From the NCBI GenBank assembly GCA_900316075.1, contig ONBT01000001.1, positions 62,001 to 126,000 of the forward strand: a stretch of 64,000 bases of DNA. Reading direction: 5' to 3'. Source of the DNA: an uncultured Lachnospiraceae bacterium. GTDB taxonomy: Bacteria; Bacillota; Clostridia; Lachnospirales; Lachnospiraceae. The position numbers were made by a program, and so were the translations under genes. The stretch's first letter is position 1, and each line of letters begins with the position of its first letter. Of the stretch, positions 35,412 to 44,934 are shown piece after piece. Under the pieces are notes generated by a model. That model searched no databases and was not told where the DNA came from. It saw only the letters and a program-made list of their open reading frames with translations.

Positions 35412-37703
35412 ATGACCAATGATTTCGCACCGGAGATTCCGGAAACCTATCCCAGACCCCAGGCCTTTCGGCCGGACTATATGCTGCTGGACGGGGAGTG
35501 GGACCTGAACGGGCGGCCCATCCGGGTTCCCTTTCCACCGGAGGCTCCCATGTCCGGCTTTGAGGGGAAGGCTGGAGAGGTGCTCCACTATGAGAAGGAC
35601 TTCACGGTGCCCGAGGCCTGGAGAGGAAAGCGGATTCTCCTCCACTTCGGGGCGGTGGACCAGATTGCGAAGGTGACGCTGAACGACACATATCTCGGAA
35701 AGCACACGGGCGGCTACCTGGGCTTTACCTTCGACATCACGGAGCATGTACGTTTCGCAGATGACGGGACAGCAGGCGGAATGACAACTGCTGTGGCAGA
35801 AAAAGAAACGGCAGACGCAATGACAACAGACGCTCCGGGGGCTATAACTGCCGCCAAAGAGAGCCTGGAAAAGGAGGAAACTGGTCAATCGGGAAAGAAC
35901 GCCACCTACGAGAATGTGAAACGGATTTCCGGAAAGGCGTCCGAAGACCGGACCGACCTCAACAATCTCGTTGTGACGGCCATCGACAGCAATGACCCGA
36001 CGATTCCCTACGGGAAGCAGTCGAAGGACCCCCAGGGTATGTGGTATACGGGCATTTCCGGCATCTGGAAGAGCGTGTGGCTGGAGGCTGTTCCTGAAAC
36101 ATACATAGAGAAAATCAAGCTGGAGCCGGACCAGACGGGTGTGAATATCCGCCTGTACTTAAACAGCCAAGTTTCCGCGGCTGCTCCTGAGAAGGCGAAA
36201 AGTTCAAACACTCAGGGGGAGGATATTAGTCATAAGAGCGAAAAACAGGGTTTCCGGGCGGTCATCGTCGGCGAGGGCATCTACCCTGAAGGCTTCCGGG
36301 AGCAGCTTGGAAGCGGGGAGACCTTTCGCTTTTCGGGCGACCGGGGGCGGCTCGAGCCCGTGGACCCGGTCCTCTGGAGCCCGGACAATCCCCACCTCTA
36401 CCGCCTGCGCATCGACTGCGGAGAGGACACGGTCTACACCTATTTCGGCCTGCGGACCATCGGCATGAAGCAGTTCGGGGAGCGGAAACGGCCGACCCTG
36501 AACGGGAAGGCGGTTTTCCTGAACGGGGTCCTGGACCAGGGCTACTTCCCCGAGGGGATTTTCGTGCCCGGGACTATGACGGCCTATGACCGGGACATTC
36601 TGGCCATGAAGGAGCTGGGCTTCAATATGCTCAGGAAGCACATCAAGGTCGAGCCCGACTATTATTATGCAGCCTGCGACCGGCACGGAATGCTGGTCAT
36701 GCAGGATATGGTGCAGAGCGGACATTATTCATTTATATGGGATACATTTCTGCCCTACTTCCAGGGGGACCTGCGGCCGGATGAAAATGTCCTGGGCCCG
36801 GGCCAGGACCGGAAGACGGAGAAGACCCGCCGGCAGATTTTTGTTGAACACACGAAGCAGACGGTGGTGGAGCTGTACAACCACCCCTCCATCATTGCCT
36901 GGACCATTTTCAACGAGGGCTGGGGCCAGTTCGAGAGCGCGAAGATGTATCATATGGTGAAGCGCATAGATCCGAACCGCCTCATCGATTCCGCCTCGGG
37001 CTGGATGGACCGGAAGGTGTCGGATTTCGACTCCCGCCACCAGTATTTCAGGAACCGCCTCTTACAGCCCAAGGACGACCGGCCCCTCTTCATCAGCGAG
37101 TGCGGGGGTTTCGGCTACGACCTTTCCCCGGAGGACAGGGAGAAGGAGGCCCGGAAGCAGCGCCTCATCAATATCGACGTCAACCATGGCCACCCCTGGA
37201 AGGCCGGCTTTTCGCGGACGACCGGAAGCAGCGGCCGCAAGTCAGTAAACATCGCCGTTCCGGAGAAGCTGCAGCCCCTGCAGAAAAAGATTGTGGAAGG
37301 GGAGGACCGTTTCGACGAGAAGATGGCCGAGCTGGGCTCCAAGTACGACGCGGCTGTGGACCGGCGGGAACTCAGGGACCACCGCGGCATTGACGCAGCG
37401 GAAGCCATCGACCTCATCCGAAAGCAGTACAGTGAGCGCAACGGGAAGGAATTCCAGTACGGGGGCGGCTGCAAGGACCCGGCGGAGCTGACGAAAAAAA
37501 TCATCACCATGTACCGGGAGATGATTTTCACGACGACCCACGCGGGCCTGTGCGGCCTGGTCTACACCCAGCTTTCCGACGTCGAAAACGAGGTGAACGG
37601 CCTCTACACCTATGACCGGACGGTCTGCAAGGTCGAGAAGACGAAGATGGCGGCCCTGGGCAAGATGCTTTCCGCCTGGTACGAAGCAGACGCGGAAGAA
37701 TAG
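35412..37703 (+). CDS. Glycoside hydrolase family 2 protein
   Basis: 763 residues. The N-terminal sugar-binding domain (DGEWDLNGRPIRVPFPPE, LHFGAVDQIAKVTLN) is followed by an Ig-like domain and a TIM barrel. The acid/base Glu is in IFNEGWGQFE and the nucleophile Glu in FISECGGFGY. An insert of about 60 residues rich in Ala, Thr, Glu and Lys (about 118-178) interrupts the first jelly-roll, and a second small low-complexity insert lies near 255-280. GH2 specificities include beta-galactosidase, -glucuronidase and -mannosidase; this divergent member cannot be assigned. GGAGGAG 7 nt upstream selects ATG 35412. Confidence 0.88.
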   Translation: MTNDFAPEIPETYPRPQAFRPDYMLLDGEWDLNGRPIRVPFPPEAPMSGFEGKAGEVLHYEKDFTVPEAWRGKRILLHFGAVDQIAKVTLNDTYLGKHTGGYLGFTFDITEHVRFADDGTAGGMTTAVAEKETADAMTTDAPGAITAAKESLEKEETGQSGKNATYENVKRISGKASEDRTDLNNLVVTAIDSNDPTIPYGKQSKDPQGMWYTGISGIWKSVWLEAVPETYIEKIKLEPDQTGVNIRLYLNSQVSAAAPEKAKSSNTQGEDISHKSEKQGFRAVIVGEGIYPEGFREQLGSGETFRFSGDRGRLEPVDPVLWSPDNPHLYRLRIDCGEDTVYTYFGLRTIGMKQFGERKRPTLNGKAVFLNGVLDQGYFPEGIFVPGTMTAYDRDILAMKELGFNMLRKHIKVEPDYYYAACDRHGMLVMQDMVQSGHYSFIWDTFLPYFQGDLRPDENVLGPGQDRKTEKTRRQIFVEHTKQTVVELYNHPSIIAWTIFNEGWGQFESAKMYHMVKRIDPNRLIDSASGWMDRKVSDFDSRHQYFRNRLLQPKDDRPLFISECGGFGYDLSPEDREKEARKQRLINIDVNHGHPWKAGFSRTTGSSGRKSVNIAVPEKLQPLQKKIVEGEDRFDEKMAELGSKYDAAVDRRELRDHRGIDAAEAIDLIRKQYSERNGKEFQYGGGCKDPAELTKKIITMYREMIFTTTHAGLCGLVYTQLSDVENEVNGLYTYDRTVCKVEKTKMAALGKMLSAWYEADAEE

Positions 37704-37707
37704 GCAC

Positions 37708-37720
37708 ATGACTAATATTT
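37708..37720. repeat. Boundary motif copy after the GH2 gene
   Basis: ATGACTAATATTT in the sense strand, 4 bp after the stop codon. Confidence 0.55.
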
Positions 37721-37784
37721 TCGCCTACTTTGGGCGGGGCCTGCAGGAAGGGCCTCTGCAAATTGCCGTGACGGTTGTGATTCC

Positions 37785-38095
37785 AAAAGAGAATTTCCGC
37801 TCTTTTTCTTGCTTCTTCTCCCTTTCCTCCCCGCTGACAGCGGCAGGTAAGGCGGCAAAAGAGAACTTCCGGGCCTTTTCTTGCTTTCCTCTCCCTTTCC
37901 GCCCCGCCGGCACCGGACGGCACGGCTGCAAAAGAGAACTTCCTGTTTTTTTCCTGCTTTCTTCTCTCTTTCCGCCCCGTAGGCACCAGACGGCATGGCT
38001 GCAAAAGAGAACTTCCTGTTTTTTTCTTGCTTTCTTCTCTCTTTCCGCCCATCAACACCGGGGCCACTGCAATGCGAAAGGAGAAAATTTCCCGT
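37785..38095. repeat. Tandem array of a ~73-bp repeat (4-5 units)
   Basis: Unit starts AAAAGAGAA at 37785, 37857, 37930 and 38003, with a diverged fifth unit near 38073. Each has AAAAGAGAACTTCC, then a T/C-rich tract, CTCTTTCCGCCCC and GGCACC.GACGGCA. The reverse complement resembles the units at 40919-41210. No gene is recognisable in 37721-38228. Confidence 0.85.
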
Positions 38096-38228
38096 TTAGC
38101 ATCAAAAAATCTCCCTCGCAAGGCGATGTCCGCCCCGACGAGGGAGATTTTCACGAAATATGGAATGATTTTCTCCTTTATCCCTACGCAGGCTTTTGAA
38201 AACTGCTCTCCCAAGGAGAAAAATAATC

Positions 38229-39005
38229 TCATTTCTGCAGAAAGTTTCTTGCGATCACTTCCTCAATAGTGTGCGGCGTCAATGGATGCCCGCCGGACTC
38301 AAAGGTCATCAGGAAATTTTCCCCGGGAACATAGCCGCAGTCCATGTAATTTTGAAGCTTCTCCGAAACCTGCGCCGCATATTCCTGATCATCCATCAAG
38401 CCGAAGTGCTCCCAGATATATGTCTTGTGATTCTTCGGATGGCGTATAGTGAAATCCGGAAAGAATCTCCCTTTCTGTGTGTCCAAAGGACTTTCATATC
38501 GGAAGGAAATCCCATACTTGTCGAGCGTCATGGCAATCAGAGCCTCTGACTTTGACCGAACCGCATTCCCCTCCCCCTGCTTAATCTGCAAGCTTTCGGG
38601 ATGTTTGTCATTCTTCCTGTGCTCCGCCTTCTGCCAAAGCGCATCATTATATTCCGGATGTCCGATCAGGGAACAAAATTCCCCCTGCTCCAGGAGCTTT
38701 GCCAGCCGCCTGTCTTCCCCATGAAAGCTTTTAAGATACCTGTTGCACCCCGCAATTGCTGCATCCACTTCAGCAAGACGTGCCCTGAGCCAGGTCACTT
38801 TCGCCAGGCTCGCAGCTTCTTCTCTCTCGGATTTTGGCAGGTATATCCGCTCTCCGTCTTCCAGCACATACCACTTATCGACCGTCCCGCAGCGATAAAT
38901 GGCAAGTTTCCGCTTCTCCTTCCGAAATGGAGTCAACGCCTTCTCTATAGCAGCCTTTTCTTTCAGCCGCTTTTTCAATTCTTCCTCAATCTCGATACGC
39001 CCCAA
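38229..39005 (-). CDS. PD-(D/E)XK nuclease-like protein
   Basis: 258 residues. The N-terminal 100 residues form a charged helical, partly coiled-coil region. The C-terminal 110 residues contain SKSEALIA (E154), FRYE (E171), FFPDFTI (D184) and YIWEHFG (E199), the spacing expected of a PD-(D/E)XK fold in which the final Lys is replaced. A paralogue tail lies at 1-249. Possible roles include repair or defence endonuclease, but no partner gene is adjacent. The start is TTG with AAGGGG 8 nt upstream. The gene has a lower-GC look than its neighbours, possibly acquired. Confidence 0.65.
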   Translation of the reverse strand: MGRIEIEEELKKRLKEKAAIEKALTPFRKEKRKLAIYRCGTVDKWYVLEDGERIYLPKSEREEAASLAKVTWLRARLAEVDAAIAGCNRYLKSFHGEDRRLAKLLEQGEFCSLIGHPEYNDALWQKAEHRKNDKHPESLQIKQGEGNAVRSKSEALIAMTLDKYGISFRYESPLDTQKGRFFPDFTIRHPKNHKTYIWEHFGLMDDQEYAAQVSEKLQNYMDCGYVPGENFLMTFESGGHPLTPHTIEEVIARNFLQK

Positions 39006-39372
39006 TCAAATACCCCTTTCCAAAACGTATGCCTTTGCCTCCGGTCTTTACGGACGTTTCAAATCAAAACCGTCCTGCTTTTGGGCATCCTCTGATACGA
39101 AGACCTCAAATGGATCCAATACCTCTTATAAAACATGCCATGAGAAAAACTCTGATTTCTGAAACATCTGCCTGAATGGCCGAATATACTAGACTCGCCG
39201 CCTGTGCATGAACATAGACGTCTTTGAAATGCTTCATGAATTTTGAACTTGGATGTACTATATCACATTTCTGTAACTTTTGATACATATTTTTGAAATT
39301 TTCTCTTTTCTCCTTTAATAGCACATCCCGGGCGGCGGGCAAAAGAAGAATACCTGAATCATGAATACAGAA
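39006..39372. other. Gene-poor, lower-GC stretch
   Basis: No supported gene. A 60-codon frame on the minus strand (39106-39288) starts with ATG but lacks a well-placed ribosome site and resembles nothing I can name. Confidence 0.4.
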
Positions 39373-39409
39373 GGGGCGAGGCAAATGCAACGTGCATTTG
39401 CCCCGCCCC
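39373..39409 (-). terminator. Terminator-like hairpin of the EF-hand-like gene
   Basis: GGGGCGAGGCAAATGCA and TGCATTTGCCCCGCCCC arms with one mismatch. The T run is weak. Confidence 0.65.
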
Positions 39410-39433
39410 GGTTTTGCGCGAAGAAACAGATTT

Positions 39434-40675
39434 TTACAGCGCCAGATCCACATGCGCTATGGTTCCGGCTGCACCTGTCGACTCTTTCAGGTAAATGCCG
39501 GTTTTGCGGATTTGGCCGTTTAAATTATTATTCTCATCCTTGAGCGAAAACTCCGTGTTTGCATTGCCAAGGTAGATGGCTCCGACGTCGGCCTGCTTCA
39601 AGTCAAGCAGGGTGTCGGTCCCGTCCTCGTTGTGCTTCCAGACCTTGAGCTTGGAGAAAACGGAGTCGCCCTCGTCAATCCACCCGTTGCCGTCCTCGTC
39701 GTACTCGGCCAGGTCCTTGAAGCCGTCGCCGGACTTCGTTCCGAAGAGCTCAGAGCCGTCATTGATGACCCCGTCGCCGTTCTTGTCGAGGGCCAGAAAA
39801 CCGGAGCCCTGAGAGGCATAGGAAATCTGGTCCTTCTTCCCGTCTCCGTCCAGGTCAAAGTAGAATTTCTGGTCGCTGACCGATGTGACATTGTCGCCGA
39901 CATTGATGATGAGCGGGTCCGTAGTGAAGGTGTGAACCTGGGGCTTTACATAGTCCTCTGCCGTGACTGAATCGTAGTGGGCCATGAAAGATCGCGACAT
40001 GCCGACTTCGACATTGAAGGAAAGGGTCCGCCCGTCGGCCGTCTGCGCATATCCGGTCGTTGCGAAGGCTGTCTGCTCGGACTCGGCCACCAGGGAATGG
40101 CTGGCCGTGATCCTCTGCCAGGTACTGGATGCGGGAATCGAGGCCCCACCGCTGCTTTCTGTAACAGTCTCCCCGGAATTTTCCTCTGTCCCGGTCGGAC
40201 GGGAAATGCCCACAAGATCAATGCTCTGAGTCTCCTGGTGCTGTGACTGCCAGGCGGCTTTGAGTCCGAGGACATCCTGCCCGGGATTCTTCACCCGGAC
40301 CTTTCCGTCGCCCTTGTATTCCTTCCCGTTCAGAGCAGCAAGAATCTTCTTGATGAGTGTGATTTCATAATCCTCTTCTTCCGGGACGGCGAACTGGTTC
40401 TCCTCCGGCTTTGAAGCGCGAACAGCCTCAGTCAGGGACTTCAGCGCATTGGCCTGGCGCTGCTTATCCTGCTGCTCCTGCTCCTTTTTCTGATTTTCCT
40501 GGTACTCGACCATCGCGTCCTGGACGTTGCCGCTCTGGGATTTCGAAGATAATGTAAGAATTGCCGCGGCCGCATTGTCGCTCGTAGGAGCCTCCATCGT
40601 GAGCCGCGTCGTCTCCGCATAGGAAAACGCGCGGTGCTCGGACGTCATTGCCACCGCCGAAGAATTGATTTTCAT
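39434..40675 (-). CDS. EF-hand/dockerin-like calcium-binding protein of unknown function
   Basis: 413 residues without a signal peptide. It begins MKINSSAVAMTSEH, a start seen in related clostridial proteins. The middle has a charged coiled-coil (about 55-95). The C-terminal half carries DxDxDG-type loops: FYFDLDGDGKKD, ALDKNGDGVINDGSELFG and YDEDGNGWIDEGD, the last two typical of calcium-binding proteins found beside RTX or flagellar genes. ELFGTKSGDGF is the usual follow-on motif. The role is unknown. A possible internal boundary-motif variant lies at 40542-40553. Confidence 0.75.
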   Translation of the reverse strand: MKINSSAVAMTSEHRAFSYAETTRLTMEAPTSDNAAAAILTLSSKSQSGNVQDAMVEYQENQKKEQEQQDKQRQANALKSLTEAVRASKPEENQFAVPEEEDYEITLIKKILAALNGKEYKGDGKVRVKNPGQDVLGLKAAWQSQHQETQSIDLVGISRPTGTEENSGETVTESSGGASIPASSTWQRITASHSLVAESEQTAFATTGYAQTADGRTLSFNVEVGMSRSFMAHYDSVTAEDYVKPQVHTFTTDPLIINVGDNVTSVSDQKFYFDLDGDGKKDQISYASQGSGFLALDKNGDGVINDGSELFGTKSGDGFKDLAEYDEDGNGWIDEGDSVFSKLKVWKHNEDGTDTLLDLKQADVGAIYLGNANTEFSLKDENNNLNGQIRKTGIYLKESTGAAGTIAHVDLAL

Positions 40676-40918
40676 GACCGGACTCCTTTCCGAAAATGAA
40701 CGCGGAAATCCTTTTCCCGCTTCTCATATCCTATATCGGAAGCCTTCATGATAATAATAACCCGCAGGGCGTGCGACACATGAAATTTTGCAGCCCTTTG
40801 CCGGGGGAGGCCGGGATTCGGAGGCGGGAAAAGCAAGCTCGAATGGAGGAATTTCAAGATTTCTGCGCAAAATTTCTCTTTCCCGGCGGCTCTGGATGGA
40901 CAGCGCCGCAGTCGGAAG

Positions 40919-41210
40919 GAGAAGATTGCAGGATTTTGAAGAAGATTTCTCCTTTTGAGCGCCGCCCGGGACGTGGCGTCGGCGCGGGAAAGAGAAAATT
41001 GCAGGATTTTGAAGAAGATTTCTCCTTCTGAGCGCCGCCCGGGACGTGGCGTCGGCGCAGGAAAGAGAAGATTGCAGGATTTTGAAGAAGATTTCTCCTT
41101 CTGAGCGCCGCCCGGGACGTGGCGTCGGCGCAGGAAAGAGAAAATTGCCGAATTGGGGAGAAAAATTCTCCCTTTCAGCGCAACGGCCGCCGGTCCCCCT
41201 GCCGCGCCAG
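40919..41210. repeat. Tandem array of the 73-bp repeat (4 units, exact period)
   Basis: Units begin GAGAA at 40919, 40992, 41065 and 41138, spaced exactly 73 bp. Each reads GAGAARATTGCAGGATTTTG, AAGAAGATTTCTCCTT, then a GC-rich CGCCGCCCGGGACGTGGCG. A degenerate unit lies upstream near 40845. The gap 40676-41226 contains no gene. Confidence 0.9.
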
Positions 41211-41226
41211 ACGATGCCACCACCCT

Positions 41227-42126
41227 TCAGAACAAATCCAGCTCGTTCATGAGATACAACTCTTCCCTTACATTCAGCTGATACTCGGGCTTGGTCATGT
41301 AGTAAAGGATGAATTCAAGAAGCAGGGCGCTGCCCAGGCTGCGGCCCTCAATCTTGAACTCGTTGAAGCCCATGGGAAGATAGATGTTCTGAATGTCCTT
41401 TGTTGAAATGAAGGCCGGGTTCTTCATAGCACGCGAAAAGCGGTAGCCCTCTCCAGCATCCGGAGATGTGCATGAAAATACTTCTTCCTCCCCCAGCGCC
41501 AGTCGGCTGACCGCCTCATAGCAGGCTTTTCGATCCGGGCAGGTGAAGGAACAGCATTCATTGACAAGAAATTCTGTCTTTATCTTCTCTTCCTGCGTCA
41601 AATTTATCAAGTCTTCAAAGCGCCTGTTCAGGCGGAAATCCGGTACGACATAAGAAAATTCCGGCCGGGCCAGTTCCTTCCGGAAATCAGAAAAGGCCGT
41701 CAGCACCTTCGTGGTCGAAGAGACAAAATAGTAGGCAGGATACTTCTCCCGAATATAGTCGAGAAACAGGTCCGATGTGATGATGATTCCGTTCTTCGGG
41801 CTCTCAAACAGGCGGCAGAGGCGGTTGCACGCTGAATCAGTGAGATGCTCCGGCCGCAGCAGAGAGTTTGAAAAAGTCAGGCGGGCGGAAATATCGTATT
41901 CCTCCACCAGCCTCTTGACGTCAGCCCCTTTGGCATCTCCATAGCCCATACGGCCGCCTCCCCAGAGGCAGTCCCCGGGCGCCCCATAGATGGAGCCGAT
42001 GTCACACCAGTCGTAGAAGAATTCACCATGCTCCCGGAAGAGGGGCAGGAAGACCTCATAAAAGTCGTAGAATTCGAAGAGGCCGGGGAGATGGAAATAA
42101 GCGGTTTGTCTGGATGAGCGATTCAT
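41227..42126 (-). CDS. Uncharacterised conserved protein with a Cys cluster (U32 peptidase-like)
   Basis: 299 residues, no signal peptide. It starts near YFHLPGLFEFYDFYEVFLPLF and has DIGSIYGAPGDCLWGGGRM. A cluster NECCSFTCPDRKACYE supplies four closely spaced Cys, as used for an iron-sulfur or zinc site. The end IYLPMGFNEFKIEGRSLGS resembles the barrel edge of U32-family proteins (FKIEGR is typical of them). I suggest a U32-like fold, but the reaction is unknown and some usual motifs are missing. Confidence 0.5.
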   Translation of the reverse strand: MNRSSRQTAYFHLPGLFEFYDFYEVFLPLFREHGEFFYDWCDIGSIYGAPGDCLWGGGRMGYGDAKGADVKRLVEEYDISARLTFSNSLLRPEHLTDSACNRLCRLFESPKNGIIITSDLFLDYIREKYPAYYFVSSTTKVLTAFSDFRKELARPEFSYVVPDFRLNRRFEDLINLTQEEKIKTEFLVNECCSFTCPDRKACYEAVSRLALGEEEVFSCTSPDAGEGYRFSRAMKNPAFISTKDIQNIYLPMGFNEFKIEGRSLGSALLLEFILYYMTKPEYQLNVREELYLMNELDLF

Positions 42127-42197
42127 TTAAGAAATACCTGTGGAAATAAATTCAGCCGGATGCCATCTGCACCCGGCCGGAAAAGCAAAAACTCGTT

Positions 42198-42836
42198 TCA
42201 CTCCTGCAGCCCCGGCAGGTCCGTTTCCGGCATGCCCGGGCCGTCGGATACCCGGCGGTCGTGGTAGTAGTACTCCTTGTCATGGTCTCCGATTTCCCGG
42301 ATGACGCGGCAGGGAACGCCGGCTGCGAAGGTGTTGGCTGGGATGTCGTGAAGGACGACGGAGCCGGCCCCGATGACGGAATTTTTCCCGATGGTGACGC
42401 CGGGGCAGACCGTGACATTCGCCCCCAGCCATACCCCGTCTTCAATGACAACCGGGAGGGAATACATTTCCCCGTGCTTTCTGAGCTCATGATGAAGGGG
42501 GTGGCCGGTATTGATCAGGGTCACATTCGGCGCGATCAGGACATCAGAACCGATGGTAATTCCCAGGTCATCAACCAGGTTCAGATTGGAATTGATGTAG
42601 GTCCGGTCGCCGATGGTGTCCGTGCAGCCGAAGGAAGCAGAAAGCGGCGGCTCCACCCAGACCCCCTCGCCCAGATGACCAAAAATCTGTTTAAGCAGCT
42701 CCTGCCTTCTTTCCAAATCGTCCGGCCTTGTGTGGTTGAAATCATAGATCAGGCTCCGCTGGTGAATCTGCAGGTCCATGGATTCCCCTGTGTCCAGCCA
42801 GAGGTAGCCCTTCTTCATGCGCTCTTCGTTTGTCAT
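42198..42836 (-). CDS. Sugar O-acetyltransferase (maltose/galactoside acetyltransferase-like)
   Basis: 212 residues. The Mac domain at the N-terminus (ERMKKGYLWLDTG) is followed by a left-handed beta-helix of hexapeptide repeats (VTIGKNSVIGAGSVV). The catalytic His is in LINTGHPLH, as in LacA and Maa. The enzyme uses acetyl-CoA to acetylate a sugar hydroxyl. GVWLGANVTVCPGV and AGVPCRVIREI are standard family blocks. The C-terminal 25 residues extend beyond typical members. Confidence 0.93.
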   Translation of the reverse strand: MTNEERMKKGYLWLDTGESMDLQIHQRSLIYDFNHTRPDDLERRQELLKQIFGHLGEGVWVEPPLSASFGCTDTIGDRTYINSNLNLVDDLGITIGSDVLIAPNVTLINTGHPLHHELRKHGEMYSLPVVIEDGVWLGANVTVCPGVTIGKNSVIGAGSVVLHDIPANTFAAGVPCRVIREIGDHDKEYYYHDRRVSDGPGMPETDLPGLQE

Positions 42837-42941
42837 ATTTCCCCCTTATACAATCACGCTGCAGAATTCATCCTCCTACTCACCACGGCCCGTACTCGAT
42901 GATGACGAACACTGCCTTTGTGAAGGCCTGCAGCAAAACAA

Positions 42942-42967
42942 GGACAGGAGTCTTTTGCCTCCTGTCC
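42942..42967 (-). terminator. Terminator of the hydrogenase-MCP gene
   Basis: GGACAGGAG and CTCCTGTCC with an eight-base loop, then TTGTTTTG on the minus strand. Confidence 0.8.
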
Positions 42968-43023
42968 CCTAGTGTACCATTCCTGATATGAACTTTTCCA
43001 CTCTGACGGATGAAGAAGAAAAA

Positions 43024-44934
43024 TCAGAGCGCATTCACCGCGTCCTGGATCTCCGCGGACATCTCCTGGATGTCCTGACTCTGGGCGGAAATCTCCTCGG
43101 TCGTGGCGGCGATATTCGAAAGACGCTCGCTCATGGTCTCGATGTGCTCGAGCAGGGTCTTGATGGACTCTATGGAGGACTGAATCTTCGGCACCGTGTC
43201 GGCCGCCTGCTTCTTGTTCTCCTCGATCAGGCTCTTCGTATTCTCGGACAGGTTCCGGATTTCGCTGGCGACGACGGCGAAGCCGCGGCCGGCTTCGCCG
43301 GCCCGGGCGGCCTCTATGGATGCGTTGAGTGAGAGCAGGTTCGTCTGGTCTGCAATACCGACGATGTTTTCATTACTCTCGTCATATACCTCGAGGAAGT
43401 CGGAGAATATGGCCATATCCTCCTCGATGCCCTGGCACTCCTCGCTGATGTCGGAGACCACCTGGGTGATATTCGTCGCGTCGTTGGCCGTCATCTCGTT
43501 CGCGTCGGCCAGCTGGGTAACGCCGGTGTTGAGATGGCTGAAGCGCTCGATGATGTCGTTCAGCTTCTGCCGGTGGAGTTCCTGCTCCTTCAGGCTCTCC
43601 TCGTGCATCTCCTCGACCTTGGCCTTTTCTTCTTCCGCCATGGCCTTGGCGTAGTAGATGCAGTTCTCTTTCTTGTTGACGCCGTTATATATAGCCCGGG
43701 CCATATCCTTGCAGGAAGGATAGCCGCAGGAGGAGCAGTTGATATGCCGCTCGGCATCCGACATCTTCAGCATGCTCTTGAAAATCTCGTCCTCCTCCTT
43801 GGGCGAAGGGGTCTTGATATCGACATGCTTGTCGTCATAGGAACGCATGAAATCCTTGAGGTCAAGGTCGGCAAACTGCTCGTCGTAGTACTGCCAGCGC
43901 TCTTCCAGAGAGAGCGCGCTGTTCCAGGGATAGTGCCAGCCGCCCTTCTTCTTCCCGAGTGTCTTCTTCTCAGGCTCGTTGACGACCCGCTTCTTCATCT
44001 CGTTGATGGCCAGTTCCACGTCCATGTCGTCGATGGTATCATCCGTACCGGTGCCGCGGACGCAGCCCTTCTGACAGTTCAGGATGTCGACCATGAAGGG
44101 AAGGTCGCCCTTCCGCTTCGCGTATTCCCGAAGGAACTTGTATGCTTCGACTTCGCCCTCGACCTGCATGACGGAGACCTGGGGGCCAAGGAAGAATTCG
44201 ACGCACTCGCGGAGGCCGCCCGGCTTGGGATAGCGGGAGCCGAGGCCGTAAGGATAGGCCGATTCCTCGTCCGCTTCCCGGGCGCTCTGGTACTTTCCGT
44301 CGATGGCTTCCATGAGCTTCTTGAAGGTCACGTTGTACTTGACGTAGCCGCCGCAATTCTTGTCATTAATTTCACCGAACTTGGCGATGCAGGGCGACAG
44401 GAAGACCAGCTCCTCCGGCACCTTCACATATTTCTTCAGGTAGATAGCTTCATCCATCATGGGGCTGTGCAGGGGGACCATCTTCGGAATCAGCTCGGGG
44501 ATATACTTCTCGACGTAGTTGATGATGGCCGGGCAGGGCTGGCTGATCATGCCGGTCTTTCCGGTCTGCTTGATGTACTTGATATAAGACCAGGTCGTGA
44601 TGTCCGCGCCGAAGGATACGGGATAGATATGGGCTACGCCCAGAGACTTGAGATAACCGAAGACCTTCTTGTAGACCTTCGGATAGTTCGCGATGAAGGC
44701 CGGCGCCACGATGACGTCATACTTCTTCCCGGCCGCGAGATCCGCGAGGAACTTCTGTGTGTCATCATAATAATCTCTTGCGCCGTGTTCGCAGTGGTCG
44801 AAGCAGGACCCGCACGCAATACACATGTCCTCGTCCACGCGGATCTTCCCGTCCTCCGCGACGTTCGCCGCAATGGACGGACAAGACCGGATACACTTGT
44901 TGCAGCCGACGCAGTTGTCATTCGTAAAAACCAT
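43024..44934 (-). CDS. [FeFe]-hydrogenase-like sensor fused to a chemoreceptor signalling domain
   Basis: 636 residues, soluble. Two ferredoxin clusters: C8/C11/C14/C18 and C38/C41/C44/C48. The hydrogenase domain follows with H-cluster Cys at SQPCPA (134), LSPCIAK (182) and NCQKGC (287, 291). The Cys that relays protons in catalytic enzymes (TSCCP) is Gln-Pro here, as in sensory types. A further 4Fe-4S unit has C400, C403, C408 and C425 (CSSCGYPSC). The C-terminus is an MCP helical bundle with the conserved tip [19 protein letters not shown]. It has no membrane helix or HAMP. It probably senses H2 or redox state and signals to CheA/CheW. A GTG at 44943 with GAGAGGG 4 nt upstream is an alternative start. 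Confidence 0.88.
   Translation of the reverse strand: MVFTNDNCVGCNKCIRSCPSIAANVAEDGKIRVDEDMCIACGSCFDHCEHGARDYYDDTQKFLADLAAGKKYDVIVAPAFIANYPKVYKKVFGYLKSLGVAHIYPVSFGADITTWSYIKYIKQTGKTGMISQPCPAIINYVEKYIPELIPKMVPLHSPMMDEAIYLKKYVKVPEELVFLSPCIAKFGEINDKNCGGYVKYNVTFKKLMEAIDGKYQSAREADEESAYPYGLGSRYPKPGGLRECVEFFLGPQVSVMQVEGEVEAYKFLREYAKRKGDLPFMVDILNCQKGCVRGTGTDDTIDDMDVELAINEMKKRVVNEPEKKTLGKKKGGWHYPWNSALSLEERWQYYDEQFADLDLKDFMRSYDDKHVDIKTPSPKEEDEIFKSMLKMSDAERHINCSSCGYPSCKDMARAIYNGVNKKENCIYYAKAMAEEEKAKVEEMHEESLKEQELHRQKLNDIIERFSHLNTGVTQLADANEMTANDATNITQVVSDISEECQGIEEDMAIFSDFLEVYDESNENIVGIADQTNLLSLNASIEAARAGEAGRGFAVVASEIRNLSENTKSLIEENKKQAADTVPKIQSSIESIKTLLEHIETMSERLSNIAATTEEISAQSQDIQEMSAEIQDAVNAL

Noticed and set aside
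39106..39288. A 60-codon frame on the minus strand
   Set aside because: No well-spaced ribosome site, low-GC spacer context and no recognisable family, so it is not called as a gene.
40919..41210. 73-bp array as coding sequence for a repetitive protein
   Set aside because: Open frames through the array have no start with a ribosome site, the frame shifts each unit because 73 is not a multiple of three, and composition is unlike the neighbouring proteins.
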